In this document: positions 34,135 through 44,700 of the stretch, one piece after another
Position numbering within the stretch: the stretch's first letter is position 1
Layout of the letters: every line of letters starts with the position of its first letter
DNA from: Mycoplasmatota bacterium
GTDB lineage: Bacteria > Bacillota_I > Bacilli_A > Izemoplasmatales > Hujiaoplasmataceae
Assembly (NCBI GenBank): GCA_027859085.1
Contig: JAQIBJ010000086.1
Coordinates: 1-44,710, forward strand
Direction: 5' to 3'
DNA: 44,710 nucleotides
Notes under the pieces: generated by a model
Databases searched by the model: none
The model's input: the letters and a program-made list of their open reading frames with translations, nothing else
What the model was told of the DNA's origin: nothing
Made by a program: the position numbers and the translations under genes

Positions 34135-35022
34135 CTAATTTCTTTTTCTTTTTCTATATGGAAATAACATAGATACCTGCTTTTTATATTCTTTGAAACA
34201 TTCTCTATTGGCGAGTTTCATTTCCATCATTGGAATGCTTACAAACATAAATAAAGAAATCATTGCGATTGGATAGATAATATTAAAATCAATCGAACCA
34301 ACAACGCCAAGATACATTAAATAGACACCAACCCATAGTGATAGTTCACCTAAATAATTTGGGTGTCTTGAATAACGCCAAACACCTTGATTAATACATT
34401 CATTTTTATCCACTCTATTTTGTCTAAAATCAAACATTTGTTTGTCTGCAATAAATTGAATCGTGCTCGCAAAAATCATTAATGCAAAACCCACAATGCT
34501 TAATACACTTAATGATTCACTTAAAAACACCACATCATGAGCATTAATCAATTGGATATAAACAACCAATGTTGGAATCAAATGGATAGCGCCAAAATTA
34601 GACAATAAATAATATCCTCGAGTTCTTTCTTGAATCAAATCATATCGCCAATCTTGTTCTTTAAACCCTGGCCAATTTTTCCACCAATTATAAGTTAATC
34701 TAATTGCCCATAAAATTATTCCAACTAATAGAAGCCATATCACTGCATTTATTTGTACTGAATAATAAAGGATCCAACCAACAATGATGACCGGTGGTAT
34801 GACTGACCAATACGGATCATACATTGAAGCATTTTTTGTGATTAAACTAAATCCAAAAATTACAACTGTCGCAAATAAATTAGCAACAAAAGTTAATAAT
34901 ATAACATCACTTAACAATGGCTTAAGGCTAAAAAATACTAAGACACCTATGGCTATTGCGATTAAGTAGGCAACAATAAAGAAAATACCTGTTTGATTTT
35001 TTGACATTTTTAAATAATTCAT
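34135..35022 (-). CDS. DUF1295-family membrane protein (steroid 5-alpha-reductase/isoprenylcysteine methyltransferase-like fold)
   Basis: The 295-residue protein has about seven membrane spans. The family-defining C-terminal motif is NQGVWRYSRHPNYLGELSLW, near residue 218. Earlier it has DPYWSVIPP and NWWKNWPGFKEQDWRY, both typical of DUF1295 proteins. Relatives include steroid reductases and membrane methyltransferases, so a lipid or isoprenoid reductase/methyltransferase role is plausible but not shown. The ATG at 35022 follows AAGGA. It neighbours the TnpB relic upstream and a lipoprotein gene downstream. Confidence 0.85.
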   Translation of the reverse strand: MNYLKMSKNQTGIFFIVAYLIAIAIGVLVFFSLKPLLSDVILLTFVANLFATVVIFGFSLITKNASMYDPYWSVIPPVIIVGWILYYSVQINAVIWLLLVGIILWAIRLTYNWWKNWPGFKEQDWRYDLIQERTRGYYLLSNFGAIHLIPTLVVYIQLINAHDVVFLSESLSVLSIVGFALMIFASTIQFIADKQMFDFRQNRVDKNECINQGVWRYSRHPNYLGELSLWVGVYLMYLGVVGSIDFNIIYPIAMISLFMFVSIPMMEMKLANRECFKEYKKQVSMLFPYRKRKRN

Positions 35023-35070
35023 TTGTCTTCCTTTCAATACATTATGTGACAGTTATTTTATCAGAACAAA

Positions 35071-35087
35071 AGTAATCTTCGATTACT
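35071..35087 (-). other. Hairpin after the tnpB relic (candidate transposon right end)
   Basis: AGTAATC-GAA-GATTACT on the minus strand is a perfect 7-pair stem with a 3-base loop, about 17 bases beyond the tnpB stop. IS200/IS605-type elements carry such subterminal hairpins at their ends, so this may be the fossil right end. It could equally be a terminator. Confidence 0.4.
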
Positions 35088-35103
35088 CATTTGAAACGAA
35101 AAC

Positions 35104-35535
35104 TTAACTAAATAGATAAGTTCGCTTAGGCGTGTTCCAACCTTTAAACCCTGTCCCTAAGGCTTCGGGCTTACTTTTTTGTATGATGTTTAATGAGGCA
35201 TTTAAATCTGCATTGATGATTATGCCTTTTTTACTTTTATATAAACCTCTTTTAATTCTCTTCCCTGAGAACTCGGTTTCTTTACAGTCATCTCTATCAA
35301 TAAAAGATGCTTTTGATGTATAATCTTCATTAATCACTTTGTATTCAATATGATTAGTCTTTGCTAATAATATAATTCTATCTCTTAATTTGGCTATAGG
35401 AATTGCTTTAAACCATTGATTGTTTTGTTCATTGGTTAAGATATCTTTAAAGCCTTCATTATAGCCAATGATAATCTCTTTAACATTTTCTTTTTAGCTT
35501 AAATATAACTAAGTTTTTATAGCTTTATACCCCAT
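35104..35535 (-). pseudogene. tnpB: Decayed TnpB (IS200/IS605-type RNA-guided nuclease), internally deleted
   Basis: A TnpB-like start, MGYKAIKT, follows AAGGAGG at 35533-35535. It runs into TAG, and a second in-frame stop (TAA) follows. From 35493 on, 129 codons match the TnpB C-terminus: NVKEIIIGYNEGFK, then EDYTSKASF around the RuvC-II Glu, FSGKRIKRGLYKSK, and NADLNASLNI with the RuvC-III Asp. About two-thirds of a normal 370-400-residue protein, including RuvC-I, is missing. No tnpA is nearby. The 3' end is richer in GC than its surroundings. It cannot encode an active nuclease. Confidence in the family is high. Confidence 0.88.
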
Positions 35536-35690
35536 ATCCATCCTCCTTCCTGCATAGTTTTATATATCATAATTATACCATTTTTGGAGTTTTGGTAAAA
35601 GGTTATCTAATATATTATATTCCCAATATATTATATGCAATACAATTTCCTAATAAATAAAAGATATAAAAATAACATATAATCATTGAA
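35536..35690. other. Non-coding gap between the tnpB relic and cinA
   Basis: This gap holds AT-rich sequence with a 12-base direct repeat (separate entry), a TGGTATAAT promoter-like motif on the minus strand near 35580, and the cinA terminator. No gene is visible. Part of it may be the fossil left end of the transposon. Confidence 0.5.
35609..35636. repeat. Two 12-base direct repeats
   Basis: AATATATTATAT occurs at 35609-35620 and again at 35625-35636, separated by TCCC. They lie upstream of the tnpB relic. Because the sequence is pure A/T, chance or slippage is possible. Confidence 0.7.
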
Positions 35691-35702
35691 TTATATGTTA
35701 TT
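35667..35702 (-). terminator. Terminator after cinA
   Basis: A 13-pair AT-rich stem (35671-35683 with 35690-35702, loop of six) overlaps the cinA stop. On the minus strand it runs into a T-rich tract. It ends the tkt-tatD-ychF-cinA unit. Confidence 0.7.
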
Positions 35703-36176
35703 AATAATTGTGTTGAAGATGAATTTACTGGTCTTATATCTTATCATTAGCCGATCTCCAGTAAATTTTTCTTTAAAAATCAATCTCTTATTAAAAATAT
35801 CAATGCCTATATAGACTGTTCCTACATCTAAATCATTATATGTTTTCGGACCAGCAATACCTGACACAGCGACAAAAATATCAGAATTTGATAACGCTTT
35901 TAAACCATCAAGCATTTCTTGAATCACTTCATCACTATAAACTGAGCATTTATCCAGAGTCTCTTTTTTACAATTAAGTATATTTATTTTTGCATCTTCT
36001 GAATAAACAACAACGCTTTCACTAATCACTTTTGATGCGTCAGGAACCGAAGTTACTAAACTCGCCAGTAACCCGCCTGTCATTGATTCAGCAAAAACAA
36101 TTTTTAACTTTTTTTTGATACATCTTTCAACAATATCTTTTGCTAATAGATGAACTTCTTCAATAATTGGTTTCAT
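35691..36176 (-). CDS. pncC: CinA C-terminal-domain protein, nicotinamide-nucleotide amidohydrolase
   Basis: PncC deamidates NMN to nicotinate mononucleotide in pyridine nucleotide recycling. The 161-residue protein is the stand-alone C-terminal domain of CinA. It has the catalytic FAESMTGGLLASLVTSVPDAS (Ser-x-x-Gly region near residues 30-50) and SGIAGPKTYNDLDVGTVYIG. The N-terminal molybdopterin-like CinA domain is absent. GAGGT precedes the ATG within the ychF stop region. It is last in the tkt operon. Confidence 0.9.
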   Translation of the reverse strand: MKPIIEEVHLLAKDIVERCIKKKLKIVFAESMTGGLLASLVTSVPDASKVISESVVVYSEDAKINILNCKKETLDKCSVYSDEVIQEMLDGLKALSNSDIFVAVSGIAGPKTYNDLDVGTVYIGIDIFNKRLIFKEKFTGDRLMIRYKTSKFIFNTIINNI

Positions 36177-36184
36177 AAGACCTC

Positions 36185-37285
36185 TTAATCACTAAATCTA
36201 AAATTAAATACATCGCCATCTTTAGCAATGTAATTTTTACCCTCTAATCTATATTTACCCTTTTCTTTTGCCTTAGATTCACTCCCGGCTTCAACTAAAT
36301 CATCAAAGTAAATAGTTTCAGCACGAATAAATCCTTTTTCAAAATCACTGTGGATTACGCCTGCACATTCAGGTGCTTTCATACCCTCTTTAAATGTCCA
36401 TGCTCTCACTTCTTTCTCTCCTGCTGTTAGGAAAGTTCTTAACCCAAGTGTTTCATAACTCACACTAATTAATTGATCTAAACCAGATGAAGTCATACCC
36501 ATCTCGTTCATAAATTCTATTCTTTCCTCTTCTTCTAGTGATTGTAGTTCTTGTTCAATCTTTGCACTAATAACGACAGTTTTTGCATTCTCAGATTTAG
36601 CGAACTCTTTGACTTGAACAACATAATCATTGTCTAAATCATTCATTTCTTCTTCAGCAACATTACAAACATAAATCATAGGTTTAGCAGTTAAAAAAGA
36701 AAAGTTTTTGATGATTAGCGTTTCATCCTTATCCAACGGATAAGAACGAATTGGTAACTCATCTTTTAAATGTTCTAATAATTTTTGTAACAACTCATAT
36801 TCTTTAATAATTAACTTTTCAGTTTTAATTGAAGCTTGTTTTTTTAATTTTGGTAATCTTTTTTCAATCACTTCAATATCAGCAAAAATCAATTCAATTA
36901 AGATTGTTTCAATATCTCTTAAAGGATCAATGCTGCCATCAACATGTGTGACTTCATCATCGTCAAAACAACGTACAACTTGTACGATGGCATCCGTGGT
37001 TCTAATATGTGATAGAAATTGATTTCCTAATCCTTCTCCTTTAGACGCACCTCTTACAAGTCCAGCGATATCTCTAAACTCAAAGTTTGTGTAAATGACT
37101 TTTTTCGGATGATACATTTCAGCAAGTTTTTCTACCCTTGCATCTGGTACTTCAACAACCCCAACATTTGGTTCTATTGTAGCAAAAGCATAGTTTGCGG
37201 CCAAAACATTGGCTTTTGTTATTGCGTTAAAAAGTGTTGACTTACCAACATTTGGTAAGCCAACAATACCTGCGGTTAAACCCAT
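36185..37285 (-). CDS. ychF: Obg-like ATPase YchF
   Basis: YchF is a ribosome-associated, ATP-preferring member of the Obg GTPase group linked to stress responses. The 366-residue protein has G1 [18 protein letters not shown] at residues 6-23, [20 protein letters not shown], and the altered G4. A coiled-coil region and the C-terminal TGS domain follow, with [20 protein letters not shown] and GDVFNFRFS at the end. The start overlaps the tatD stop (TAATG). Confidence 0.97.
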   Translation of the reverse strand: MGLTAGIVGLPNVGKSTLFNAITKANVLAANYAFATIEPNVGVVEVPDARVEKLAEMYHPKKVIYTNFEFRDIAGLVRGASKGEGLGNQFLSHIRTTDAIVQVVRCFDDDEVTHVDGSIDPLRDIETILIELIFADIEVIEKRLPKLKKQASIKTEKLIIKEYELLQKLLEHLKDELPIRSYPLDKDETLIIKNFSFLTAKPMIYVCNVAEEEMNDLDNDYVVQVKEFAKSENAKTVVISAKIEQELQSLEEEERIEFMNEMGMTSSGLDQLISVSYETLGLRTFLTAGEKEVRAWTFKEGMKAPECAGVIHSDFEKGFIRAETIYFDDLVEAGSESKAKEKGKYRLEGKNYIAKDGDVFNFRFSD

Positions 37286-38073
37286 TAATTGGCCTCTTTC
37301 TTTAATTCTGTTAAATCAAATAAATCAATTGTATTTTTGTAAGTAATATCAGAAATTTCTGTAAAACTCATGCCTTTAATTTTTGCAATTTCTTTAGCGA
37401 TAAATTCCACATTCCTCGGTTGATTTTGTTTTCCTCGATATGGTACGGGTGATAAATATGGTGAATCCGTTTCAACCAATAATCTATCCAACGGAACTAC
37501 TTTAGCAACTTCTTTTGGTGTATTAGCATTTTTAAAAGTAACTGGTCCAGCAATAGAAATATACATATTTAAGTCAATAAACTTCTCCATGTATTCTTTT
37601 GATCCAGAATAACAATGCATCACACCTTGTAAATCCTTGTCTTTATATTCTTTAATAATTTCATAAGTGTCATCAGTTGCATCTCTCATATGAATAGAGA
37701 TTGGCATTTTGTATTGATTGGCCAATTGGATCTGTTTGATAAACAAATCTTTTTGTTTATCCATAAAACTTTTATCCCAATGGTAGTCTAATCCAATTTC
37801 TCCAATACCTTTAACTTTTGGATGTTTAAGATTTTTCTCTAACCATTTCATGTCTTCTTCTCTAATATAAGAAGCTTCACTTGGATGAATTCCGATTAAT
37901 GCATATACTTGTTCATACATACTCGCTAATTCAATCGCGAGTTTTGATGATTCTATGTCATAACCCACAACTATGTAAGCAACAACACCAACACCTTCTG
38001 CTTTTTCTATTAAGGTTTCTATCTTTGTAAATAATTGTTCATCATTTAAATGAACATGAGAATCAATTAACAT
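37285..38073 (-). CDS. tatD: TatD-family deoxyribonuclease
   Basis: This metal-dependent hydrolase has a TIM-barrel fold, with 3'-5' DNase activity in relatives. The 262-residue protein has LIDSHVHLNDEQL (metal His-x-His), GIGEIGLDYHWDKS, PISIHMRDATDDT, GVMHCYSGS and LLVETDSPYLSPVPYRGK, covering all metal ligands. GGAGG precedes the ATG. It sits between tkt and ychF. Confidence 0.96.
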   Translation of the reverse strand: MLIDSHVHLNDEQLFTKIETLIEKAEGVGVVAYIVVGYDIESSKLAIELASMYEQVYALIGIHPSEASYIREEDMKWLEKNLKHPKVKGIGEIGLDYHWDKSFMDKQKDLFIKQIQLANQYKMPISIHMRDATDDTYEIIKEYKDKDLQGVMHCYSGSKEYMEKFIDLNMYISIAGPVTFKNANTPKEVAKVVPLDRLLVETDSPYLSPVPYRGKQNQPRNVEFIAKEIAKIKGMSFTEISDITYKNTIDLFDLTELKKEAN

Positions 38074-38099
38074 GTTTCCTCCTAATCCAGAATAACAAT

Positions 38100-40046
38100 T
38101 TATTCTTTCAAGTAATCTTTAATAATTTTATCAGCCGTAAATCCAAAGAATTCAATGACTTCTTCTCCTTTACCGCTGCGACCAAACTCATCAATACCAT
38201 AGACTTTATTCGCAAAACGATACCATGATAGAGACGCACCCATTTCAATTGCGATGATATTTTTACATTTTTTAGGTAAAATACGATCTTGAATCTCTTT
38301 TGGTTGCTTCATAAACAATTCTTGAGACGGCATTGATACAACACGAATATAAACATTATGTTCTGTGGCCAATTTATCTTGTATCTCTAACGCTAATTCA
38401 AGTTCAGAACCTGTCGCAATAAAGATAGCTTCATATTTATCATAATCTTTTACGATATAAGCGCCCATTCTAAATTTTTCATAATCGATTCTATTTTTAG
38501 TTGCGATGTTTTGTCTTGATAAAACAATAACAGTTGGTGTTTTCTTTGCTTCTAAAGCAAATCTTAATGCATGTTCTACCTCAAAAGCATTTCCTGGACG
38601 GATGACAGTTGTATTTGGCATTGCTCTAAACATTGTTAATTGTTCAACTGGCTCATGAGTTGGACCATCTTCTCCAACACCCACTGAATCATGCGTGAAA
38701 ATAAAGATTGATGGTACTTGCATCAATGCTGCAATACGCATTGCAGGTTTCATATAATCAGAGAAAATAAAGAATCCTCCACTAAATGCTTTCAAACCAT
38801 GTAATGTCATCCCATTAACAATACCTGCCATAGCATGTTCTCTTACACCAAAGTTGATGTTTCTACCCGTTCTATGATCTACATCGAAGTCTCCATCGAT
38901 ACCTTTTGCTTTTGTTGAAGCAGTTAAATCAGCAGATCCGCCAATCATATGAGGAATATGTTCACTGACTTTTGCAATTAATTTACCCATGGTCGCTCGA
39001 GTTGCTTCATTCATACCGATTTTAGCAACATTCAATACTTCAGCAAAGTTTATTGATAATTTATGGTCGACCACTTCCATAAATTGTTTGTATAAATCTA
39101 TGTTTTTTTCTCTGACTTTTTCTAAAGTTTTAATCCAATTCTTATAAGCTTTTTTGCCTCTTGAACCAAATGTATTTTCAAAATCTTCATAAGCATCTTT
39201 ATATACTTCAAACATTGAATTGTCATAACCTGCAGCTTTTTTCATTTTTTCAGTTTCTTCAACACCAATCGGTTTACCATGACTTTCAGAAGTACCTGCA
39301 GAAGATGCACCTTCTCCAATAATTGTTTTCACTTCAATAAATGAAGGTTTATCCGAATTTTTCGCATTATTAATGGCTTGATTTAATGCATCAAAATCAT
39401 CAGGATCTCTAACAATTTGATAATCCCAATTCATTGATTTCACTTTTTGTTCAATATCATCACTATTTGCATTTTTTACAGGACCATCCAATTGAATATC
39501 ATTAGAATCAAACAAAACAATTAACTTGTTTAATTTAAAACGTCCAGCAATTGACATTGATTCCATGGTAATACCTTCTTGCATATCACCATCGCCACAT
39601 AATGCATAGGTATAATGATTGACTAATTCAAACTCTTTTGTATTGAATTTGGCAGCTAAGTAACTTTCAGCAATTGCATTCCCTACAGCCATTGACATTC
39701 CTTGTCCCAAAGGTCCAGTTGTTGAGTCAACACCTGGTGTTTCTCTATATTCAGGATGTCCTGGTGTTATAGAATTTAATTGTCTAAAATCTTTAATATC
39801 TTCCATTGAAATATCATATCCTGCTAAGTGCAAAGTAGAATACAATAATGCGCTACCATGTCCAGCAGATAAAATAAAACGATCTCTATTAAACCACATT
39901 GGTTTCTCAGGATTAGCATTCATATGTTTTGTGTATAAGTTGTAAACTGTGTTTGCAGCACCTAGTACAATACCAGGGTGACCACTGTTTGCTTGATTAA
40001 TCATATCAAGACCTAAAAATTTCATTGATTGAATTGTTTTTTCCAT
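38100..40046 (-). CDS. tkt: Transketolase
   Basis: Transketolase moves two-carbon units in the non-oxidative pentose phosphate pathway, using thiamine diphosphate. The 648-residue protein starts MEKTIQSMKFLGLDMINQAN. It has SGHPG and DRFILSAGHGSALLYS, the ThDP motif GDGDMQEGITMES...FDSND, the pyrimidine-domain FGVREHAMAGI, and HDSVGVGEDGPTHEPVEQL, which is the transketolase signature. The ATG at 40046 has AGAGGTG seven bases upstream. An in-frame ATG 11 codons earlier lacks a ribosome site. Confidence 0.98.
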   Translation of the reverse strand: MEKTIQSMKFLGLDMINQANSGHPGIVLGAANTVYNLYTKHMNANPEKPMWFNRDRFILSAGHGSALLYSTLHLAGYDISMEDIKDFRQLNSITPGHPEYRETPGVDSTTGPLGQGMSMAVGNAIAESYLAAKFNTKEFELVNHYTYALCGDGDMQEGITMESMSIAGRFKLNKLIVLFDSNDIQLDGPVKNANSDDIEQKVKSMNWDYQIVRDPDDFDALNQAINNAKNSDKPSFIEVKTIIGEGASSAGTSESHGKPIGVEETEKMKKAAGYDNSMFEVYKDAYEDFENTFGSRGKKAYKNWIKTLEKVREKNIDLYKQFMEVVDHKLSINFAEVLNVAKIGMNEATRATMGKLIAKVSEHIPHMIGGSADLTASTKAKGIDGDFDVDHRTGRNINFGVREHAMAGIVNGMTLHGLKAFSGGFFIFSDYMKPAMRIAALMQVPSIFIFTHDSVGVGEDGPTHEPVEQLTMFRAMPNTTVIRPGNAFEVEHALRFALEAKKTPTVIVLSRQNIATKNRIDYEKFRMGAYIVKDYDKYEAIFIATGSELELALEIQDKLATEHNVYIRVVSMPSQELFMKQPKEIQDRILPKKCKNIIAIEMGASLSWYRFANKVYGIDEFGRSGKGEEVIEFFGFTADKIIKDYLKE

Positions 40047-40094
40047 GATTACACCTCTATCTTTTATATTAATATCCATAAAATTTCACATATT

Positions 40095-40103
40095 ATTATA
40101 TCA
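40095..40103 (-). promoter_or_regulatory. Promoter of tkt-tatD-ychF-cinA (extended -10)
   Basis: Minus-strand TGATATAAT is a perfect extended -10 box about 50 bases before tkt and after the tuf terminator. TTGTTA lies 15 bases upstream as a weak -35. Confidence 0.6.
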
Positions 40104-40152
40104 TAGTTCATATATTAACAAAAGAAAAGACGAGGTTAATTCATATAAAAAC

Positions 40153-40181
40153 AAAAAAAACACCCTTCGAAAAGGGCGTTT
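40153..40181 (-). terminator. Intrinsic terminator after tuf (TTCG loop)
   Basis: Minus-strand AAACGCCCTT-TTCG-AAGGGTGTTT forms a 10-pair stem with one wobble, followed by eight T. It ends the str/tuf transcript. Confidence 0.93.
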
Positions 40182-40195
40182 AAAGTTTATAAAAA

Positions 40196-41380
<1,185 letters not shown>

Positions 41381-41441
41381 TTTTTAATTTCTCCTTTTTC
41401 TTAATTTATTTGTTTTTTATAATGAATTGATATCATTATTT

Positions 41442-41470
41442 ATTTTATAACATTATTTCCAATATTGCAA
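41442..41470 (-). promoter_or_regulatory. Separate promoter for tuf
   Basis: Minus-strand TTGCAA (41465-41470), a 17-base spacer and TAAAAT (41442-41447) in the 110-base fusA-tuf gap. An extra tuf promoter is common because EF-Tu is needed in excess. Confidence 0.7.
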
Positions 41471-41490
41471 TGAATATCTCAATATGAGGA

Positions 41491-43560
41491 TTATTCCTCG
41501 TTATTTTTCATGATTTGTTCAGCAATACTTTTTGGAACTTTATCATAATGCGAAAATTGCATTGTGTGTGTTGCACGTCCTTGAGAGTTTGAACGAAGCG
41601 AAGTCGCATATCCAAACATTTCAGACAAAGGAACTTTTGAAGACACTTTTTGAGCGTTACCGATCATTTCTTGTCCTTCAATTCTTCCTCTTCTTGAAGT
41701 AATATCTCCAATAACATTACCGATATAATCATCAGGTGTAACAACATCAACCGTCATGATTGGTTCTAATAATACTGGAGCCCCTAGTTGTTTTGTTTGT
41801 TTTAAAGCCATTGATGCGGCGACTTTAAATGCCATTTCAGATGAGTCAACCTCATGGTACGATCCATCATAAAGCGTTGCTTTCAAGTCTAGCAATGGAT
41901 ATCCTGCTAATACACCGCCTGCAAGCGATTCTTGAATACCTTGATTAATAACTTTAATGTATTCTCTTGGTACCGAACCACCTACAACTTTATCAAAAAA
42001 TTCATATCCTTTTCCTGGGTTTGGTTCAAACAAGACTTTAACATGACCATATTGCCCACGTCCACCTGATTGTCTAATAAACTTAGCATCTGTATCAGCT
42101 GTTTGTGTAATGGTTTCACGGTAAGATACTTGTGGGTTACCAACGGTTGCATCCACTTTGAATTCACGTTTCATTCTATCAACGATAATTTCTAAGTGAA
42201 GCTCACCCATACCAGAAATAATGGTTTGTCCAGTTTCATGATCTGTATAAGTTCTGAAAGTTGGATCTTCCTCAGATAGTTTTTGAAGTGCAACACCCAT
42301 TTTGCCTTGATCTTTAGATGTTTTTGGTTCAATCGCTACTGAGATAACTGGTTCAGGGAAATTCATAGATTCAAGTACAACATGTGTATTTAATCCGCAT
42401 AGTGTATCTCCTGTGATTGTATCTTTCAATCCAACCGCAGCTGCAATATCTCCTGAATAAACTTGATCAACTTCTTCTCTTGAATTCGCATGAATCTTTA
42501 AGATACGTCCAAGTCTTTCTTTTTTACCTTTTGATGCATTATAAATGTATGAACCTTTATGTACAACACCAGAGTAAACTCTAATGAATGTAATACGACC
42601 TACGAATGGGTCTGTCATCACTTTGAATGCTAAGGCAACAAAGTCTTCTTCATCTGATTGTGGAACTTTAATTTCTTCACCATCTTTATCGTAACCTCTG
42701 ATGTTAACAACTTCAGTTGGAGATGGTAAGTAATCGATGACTGCATCGATCATGAATTTAACACCTTTATTTTTAAAGGCTGATCCACACATAACAGGGA
42801 AGAATTCAACTGAAAGCGTTGCTTTTCTTAATGCTGCTTTTACTTCAGCAATAGATAATTCTTCGCCTTCTAAGAATTTCATCATAAATTCTTCATCAAA
42901 ATCTGAGATAGCTTCTAATAATTTTATTCTTCTTTCTTCTGCTACTTCTACTAAATCTGATGGGATGTCAATTTCTGTATAATTTTCATCTATTTCACCA
43001 TCAAAATGATAAGCTTTCATTTCAACTAAATCAATAATTCCAGTGAATTGATCCTCTGCCCCAATAGGCCATTGGATTGCTTCTGCATTTTCACCAAGTC
43101 TGTCTTGTATAGACTTTACTGAAGCCGCAAAATCTGCCCCAATTTTATCCATTTTGTTTGCAAAAACGATTCTTGGAACTTTATATTCATTCGCCTGACG
43201 CCAAACTGTCTCCGTTTGTGGTTCGACACCGGCTTGAGCATCTAATACCGCTACAGCACCGTCTAATACACGTAAAGACCTTGATACTTCTACTGTAAAG
43301 TCCACATGACCTGGCGTATCGATAATATTGATTCTATGATTTTTCCAGAAAGCCGTCGTTGCTGCAGCAGTAATAGTAATCCCGCGTTCTTGTTCTTGTT
43401 CCATCCAGTCCATTTGTGAAGCACCATCATGTGTTTCACCCATTTTATGGATTTTACCAGTGTGATACAAAACGCGCTCAGTTGTTGTCGTTTTACCAGC
43501 ATCAATGTGTGCCATGATACCAATATTACGTGTTTTATCTAAACTATATTCACGTGCCAT
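41491..43560 (-). CDS. fusA: Elongation factor G
   Basis: EF-G drives translocation and, with RRF (frr), ribosome recycling. The 689-residue protein has [17 protein letters not shown] (G1), [21 protein letters not shown] (G3), NKMDKIGAD (G4) and domain IV with [11 protein letters not shown]. Domain IV also carries the YRETIT strand. Length is normal. It follows rpsG by 24 bases. Confidence 0.99.
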   Translation of the reverse strand: MAREYSLDKTRNIGIMAHIDAGKTTTTERVLYHTGKIHKMGETHDGASQMDWMEQEQERGITITAAATTAFWKNHRINIIDTPGHVDFTVEVSRSLRVLDGAVAVLDAQAGVEPQTETVWRQANEYKVPRIVFANKMDKIGADFAASVKSIQDRLGENAEAIQWPIGAEDQFTGIIDLVEMKAYHFDGEIDENYTEIDIPSDLVEVAEERRIKLLEAISDFDEEFMMKFLEGEELSIAEVKAALRKATLSVEFFPVMCGSAFKNKGVKFMIDAVIDYLPSPTEVVNIRGYDKDGEEIKVPQSDEEDFVALAFKVMTDPFVGRITFIRVYSGVVHKGSYIYNASKGKKERLGRILKIHANSREEVDQVYSGDIAAAVGLKDTITGDTLCGLNTHVVLESMNFPEPVISVAIEPKTSKDQGKMGVALQKLSEEDPTFRTYTDHETGQTIISGMGELHLEIIVDRMKREFKVDATVGNPQVSYRETITQTADTDAKFIRQSGGRGQYGHVKVLFEPNPGKGYEFFDKVVGGSVPREYIKVINQGIQESLAGGVLAGYPLLDLKATLYDGSYHEVDSSEMAFKVAASMALKQTKQLGAPVLLEPIMTVDVVTPDDYIGNVIGDITSRRGRIEGQEMIGNAQKVSSKVPLSEMFGYATSLRSNSQGRATHTMQFSHYDKVPKSIAEQIMKNNEE

Positions 43561-43584
43561 AACTTGTGTTTCCTTTCCTAAAAA

Positions 43585-44055
43585 TTAAAATCTATAATGA
43601 GCGAAAGCTTTATTTGCTTCAGCCATTCTGTGCATATCTTCTCTTTTCTTAACAGATGCGCCTGTGTTATTTGATGCATCCATAATTTCTTTTGCTAATC
43701 TTTCTTCCATTGTTCTCTCATTTCTTGAACGAGAGTATTGTACTAACCATCTAAGACCTAAAGTTGTTCTTCTATCTGCTCTAACTTCACTAGGTACTTG
43801 ATAGTTTTGTCCACCGATTCTACGGCTTCTAACTTCTAAAGCTGGCATAATGTTATTTAACGCTTCGTTAAATACTTCCATAGGCTCTTTGCCTGTTGCT
43901 TCTTGAATACGATTAAATGCGTTATAAAGAATTGATTGAGCTGTTGTTTTCTTACCACCTAACATAATGTTATTGATAAGCTTAGTCACCAATTTAGAAT
44001 TATAAATAGGATCTGCTAATACATCTCTTTTCGATACTTTTCCTTTACGAGGCAT
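43585..44055 (-). CDS. rpsG: Ribosomal protein S7
   Basis: S7 nucleates assembly of the 30S head. The 156-residue protein starts [20 protein letters not shown]. It has the signature [37 protein letters not shown], and [19 protein letters not shown] followed by [20 protein letters not shown]. It lies 42 bases after rpsL in the normal str order. Confidence 0.99.
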   Translation of the reverse strand: MPRKGKVSKRDVLADPIYNSKLVTKLINNIMLGGKKTTAQSILYNAFNRIQEATGKEPMEVFNEALNNIMPALEVRSRRIGGQNYQVPSEVRADRRTTLGLRWLVQYSRSRNERTMEERLAKEIMDASNNTGASVKKREDMHRMAEANKAFAHYRF

Positions 44056-44097
44056 GATTCGATTCCTCCTTTCAAATTCTTCTTATCAATTTATTTT

Positions 44098-44508
44098 TTA
44101 TTTTGCTTTTTTCGTTCCATATTTTGAACGACCTTGTTTTCTTCCTTCTACTGACGTTGTATCCAATGTACCACGAATAACATGATATCTAACACCAGGT
44201 AAGTCTTTTACACGACCCCCTCTGATTAATACAACACTATGTTCCTGTAAAGAATGTCCAATACCTGGAATATAAGCATTAACTTCTCCACCATTTGATA
44301 AACGTACACGAGCGTATTTTCTTAAAGCTGAGTTAGGTTTTTTTGGAGTCATTGTTGCAACTCTAACACATACACCACGTTTTTGAGGGCTTGAAGCTTC
44401 CGAATAAGTCTTCTTCAAACTGTTGAACCCAATGTTTAACTGTGGAGATTTTGATTTCTTAGTTTTACTCTTACGTCCTTTTTTTATTAACTGATTAATA
44501 GTAGGCAT
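44098..44508 (-). CDS. rpsL: Ribosomal protein S12
   Basis: S12 lies at the decoding centre. The 136-residue protein has [33 protein letters not shown] and [18 protein letters not shown]. These carry the conserved lysines where streptomycin resistance arises, TPKKPNS and GRVKDLPG; both are wild-type-like. AAGGAGG precedes the ATG. It is first of rpsL-rpsG-fusA. Confidence 0.99.
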   Translation of the reverse strand: MPTINQLIKKGRKSKTKKSKSPQLNIGFNSLKKTYSEASSPQKRGVCVRVATMTPKKPNSALRKYARVRLSNGGEVNAYIPGIGHSLQEHSVVLIRGGRVKDLPGVRYHVIRGTLDTTSVEGRKQGRSKYGTKKAK

Positions 44509-44604
44509 TTACTTTCCTCCTTTCTACCCACACACCCGGGAGGTGCGCTTGAGTCATTTTTATAAGGTTGCAAAGCAACCCGTCCATTAAATATATTTTA
44601 AAGC
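44509..44604 (-). promoter_or_regulatory. Structured leader of rpsL
   Basis: About 95 untranslated bases hold a perfect hairpin GGTTGC-TTT-GCAACC (44566-44580) and a GC-rich CACC/GGTG hairpin nearer the ribosome site. This may be a translational control element for the str operon. No known family was identified. Confidence 0.45.
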
Positions 44605-44610
44605 GTTATC

Positions 44611-44639
44611 ATTATACACCACTCATACAGGTGTGTCAA
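44611..44639 (-). promoter_or_regulatory. Consensus promoter of the str operon
   Basis: Minus-strand TTGACA (44634-44639), a 17-base spacer and TATAAT (44611-44616): a perfect sigma-A promoter. Confidence 0.93.
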
Positions 44640-44672
44640 GTTATAATAAACGCTAATTTAACAACCTATAAT

Positions 44673-44700
44673 ATTATACACGAACTATATAAAAAATCAA
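44673..44700 (-). promoter_or_regulatory. Second upstream promoter of the str operon
   Basis: Minus-strand TTGATT (44695-44700), a 16-base spacer and TATAAT (44673-44678), about 60 bases upstream of the main promoter. Tandem promoters are usual for str. Confidence 0.6.

Noticed and set aside
35609-35636. CRISPR array
   Set aside because: Only two short AT repeats with a 4-base spacer; no cas genes in the window.
41475-41495. Terminator right after fusA
   Set aside because: The GAGGA/TCCTC stem is only five pairs and has no T run.
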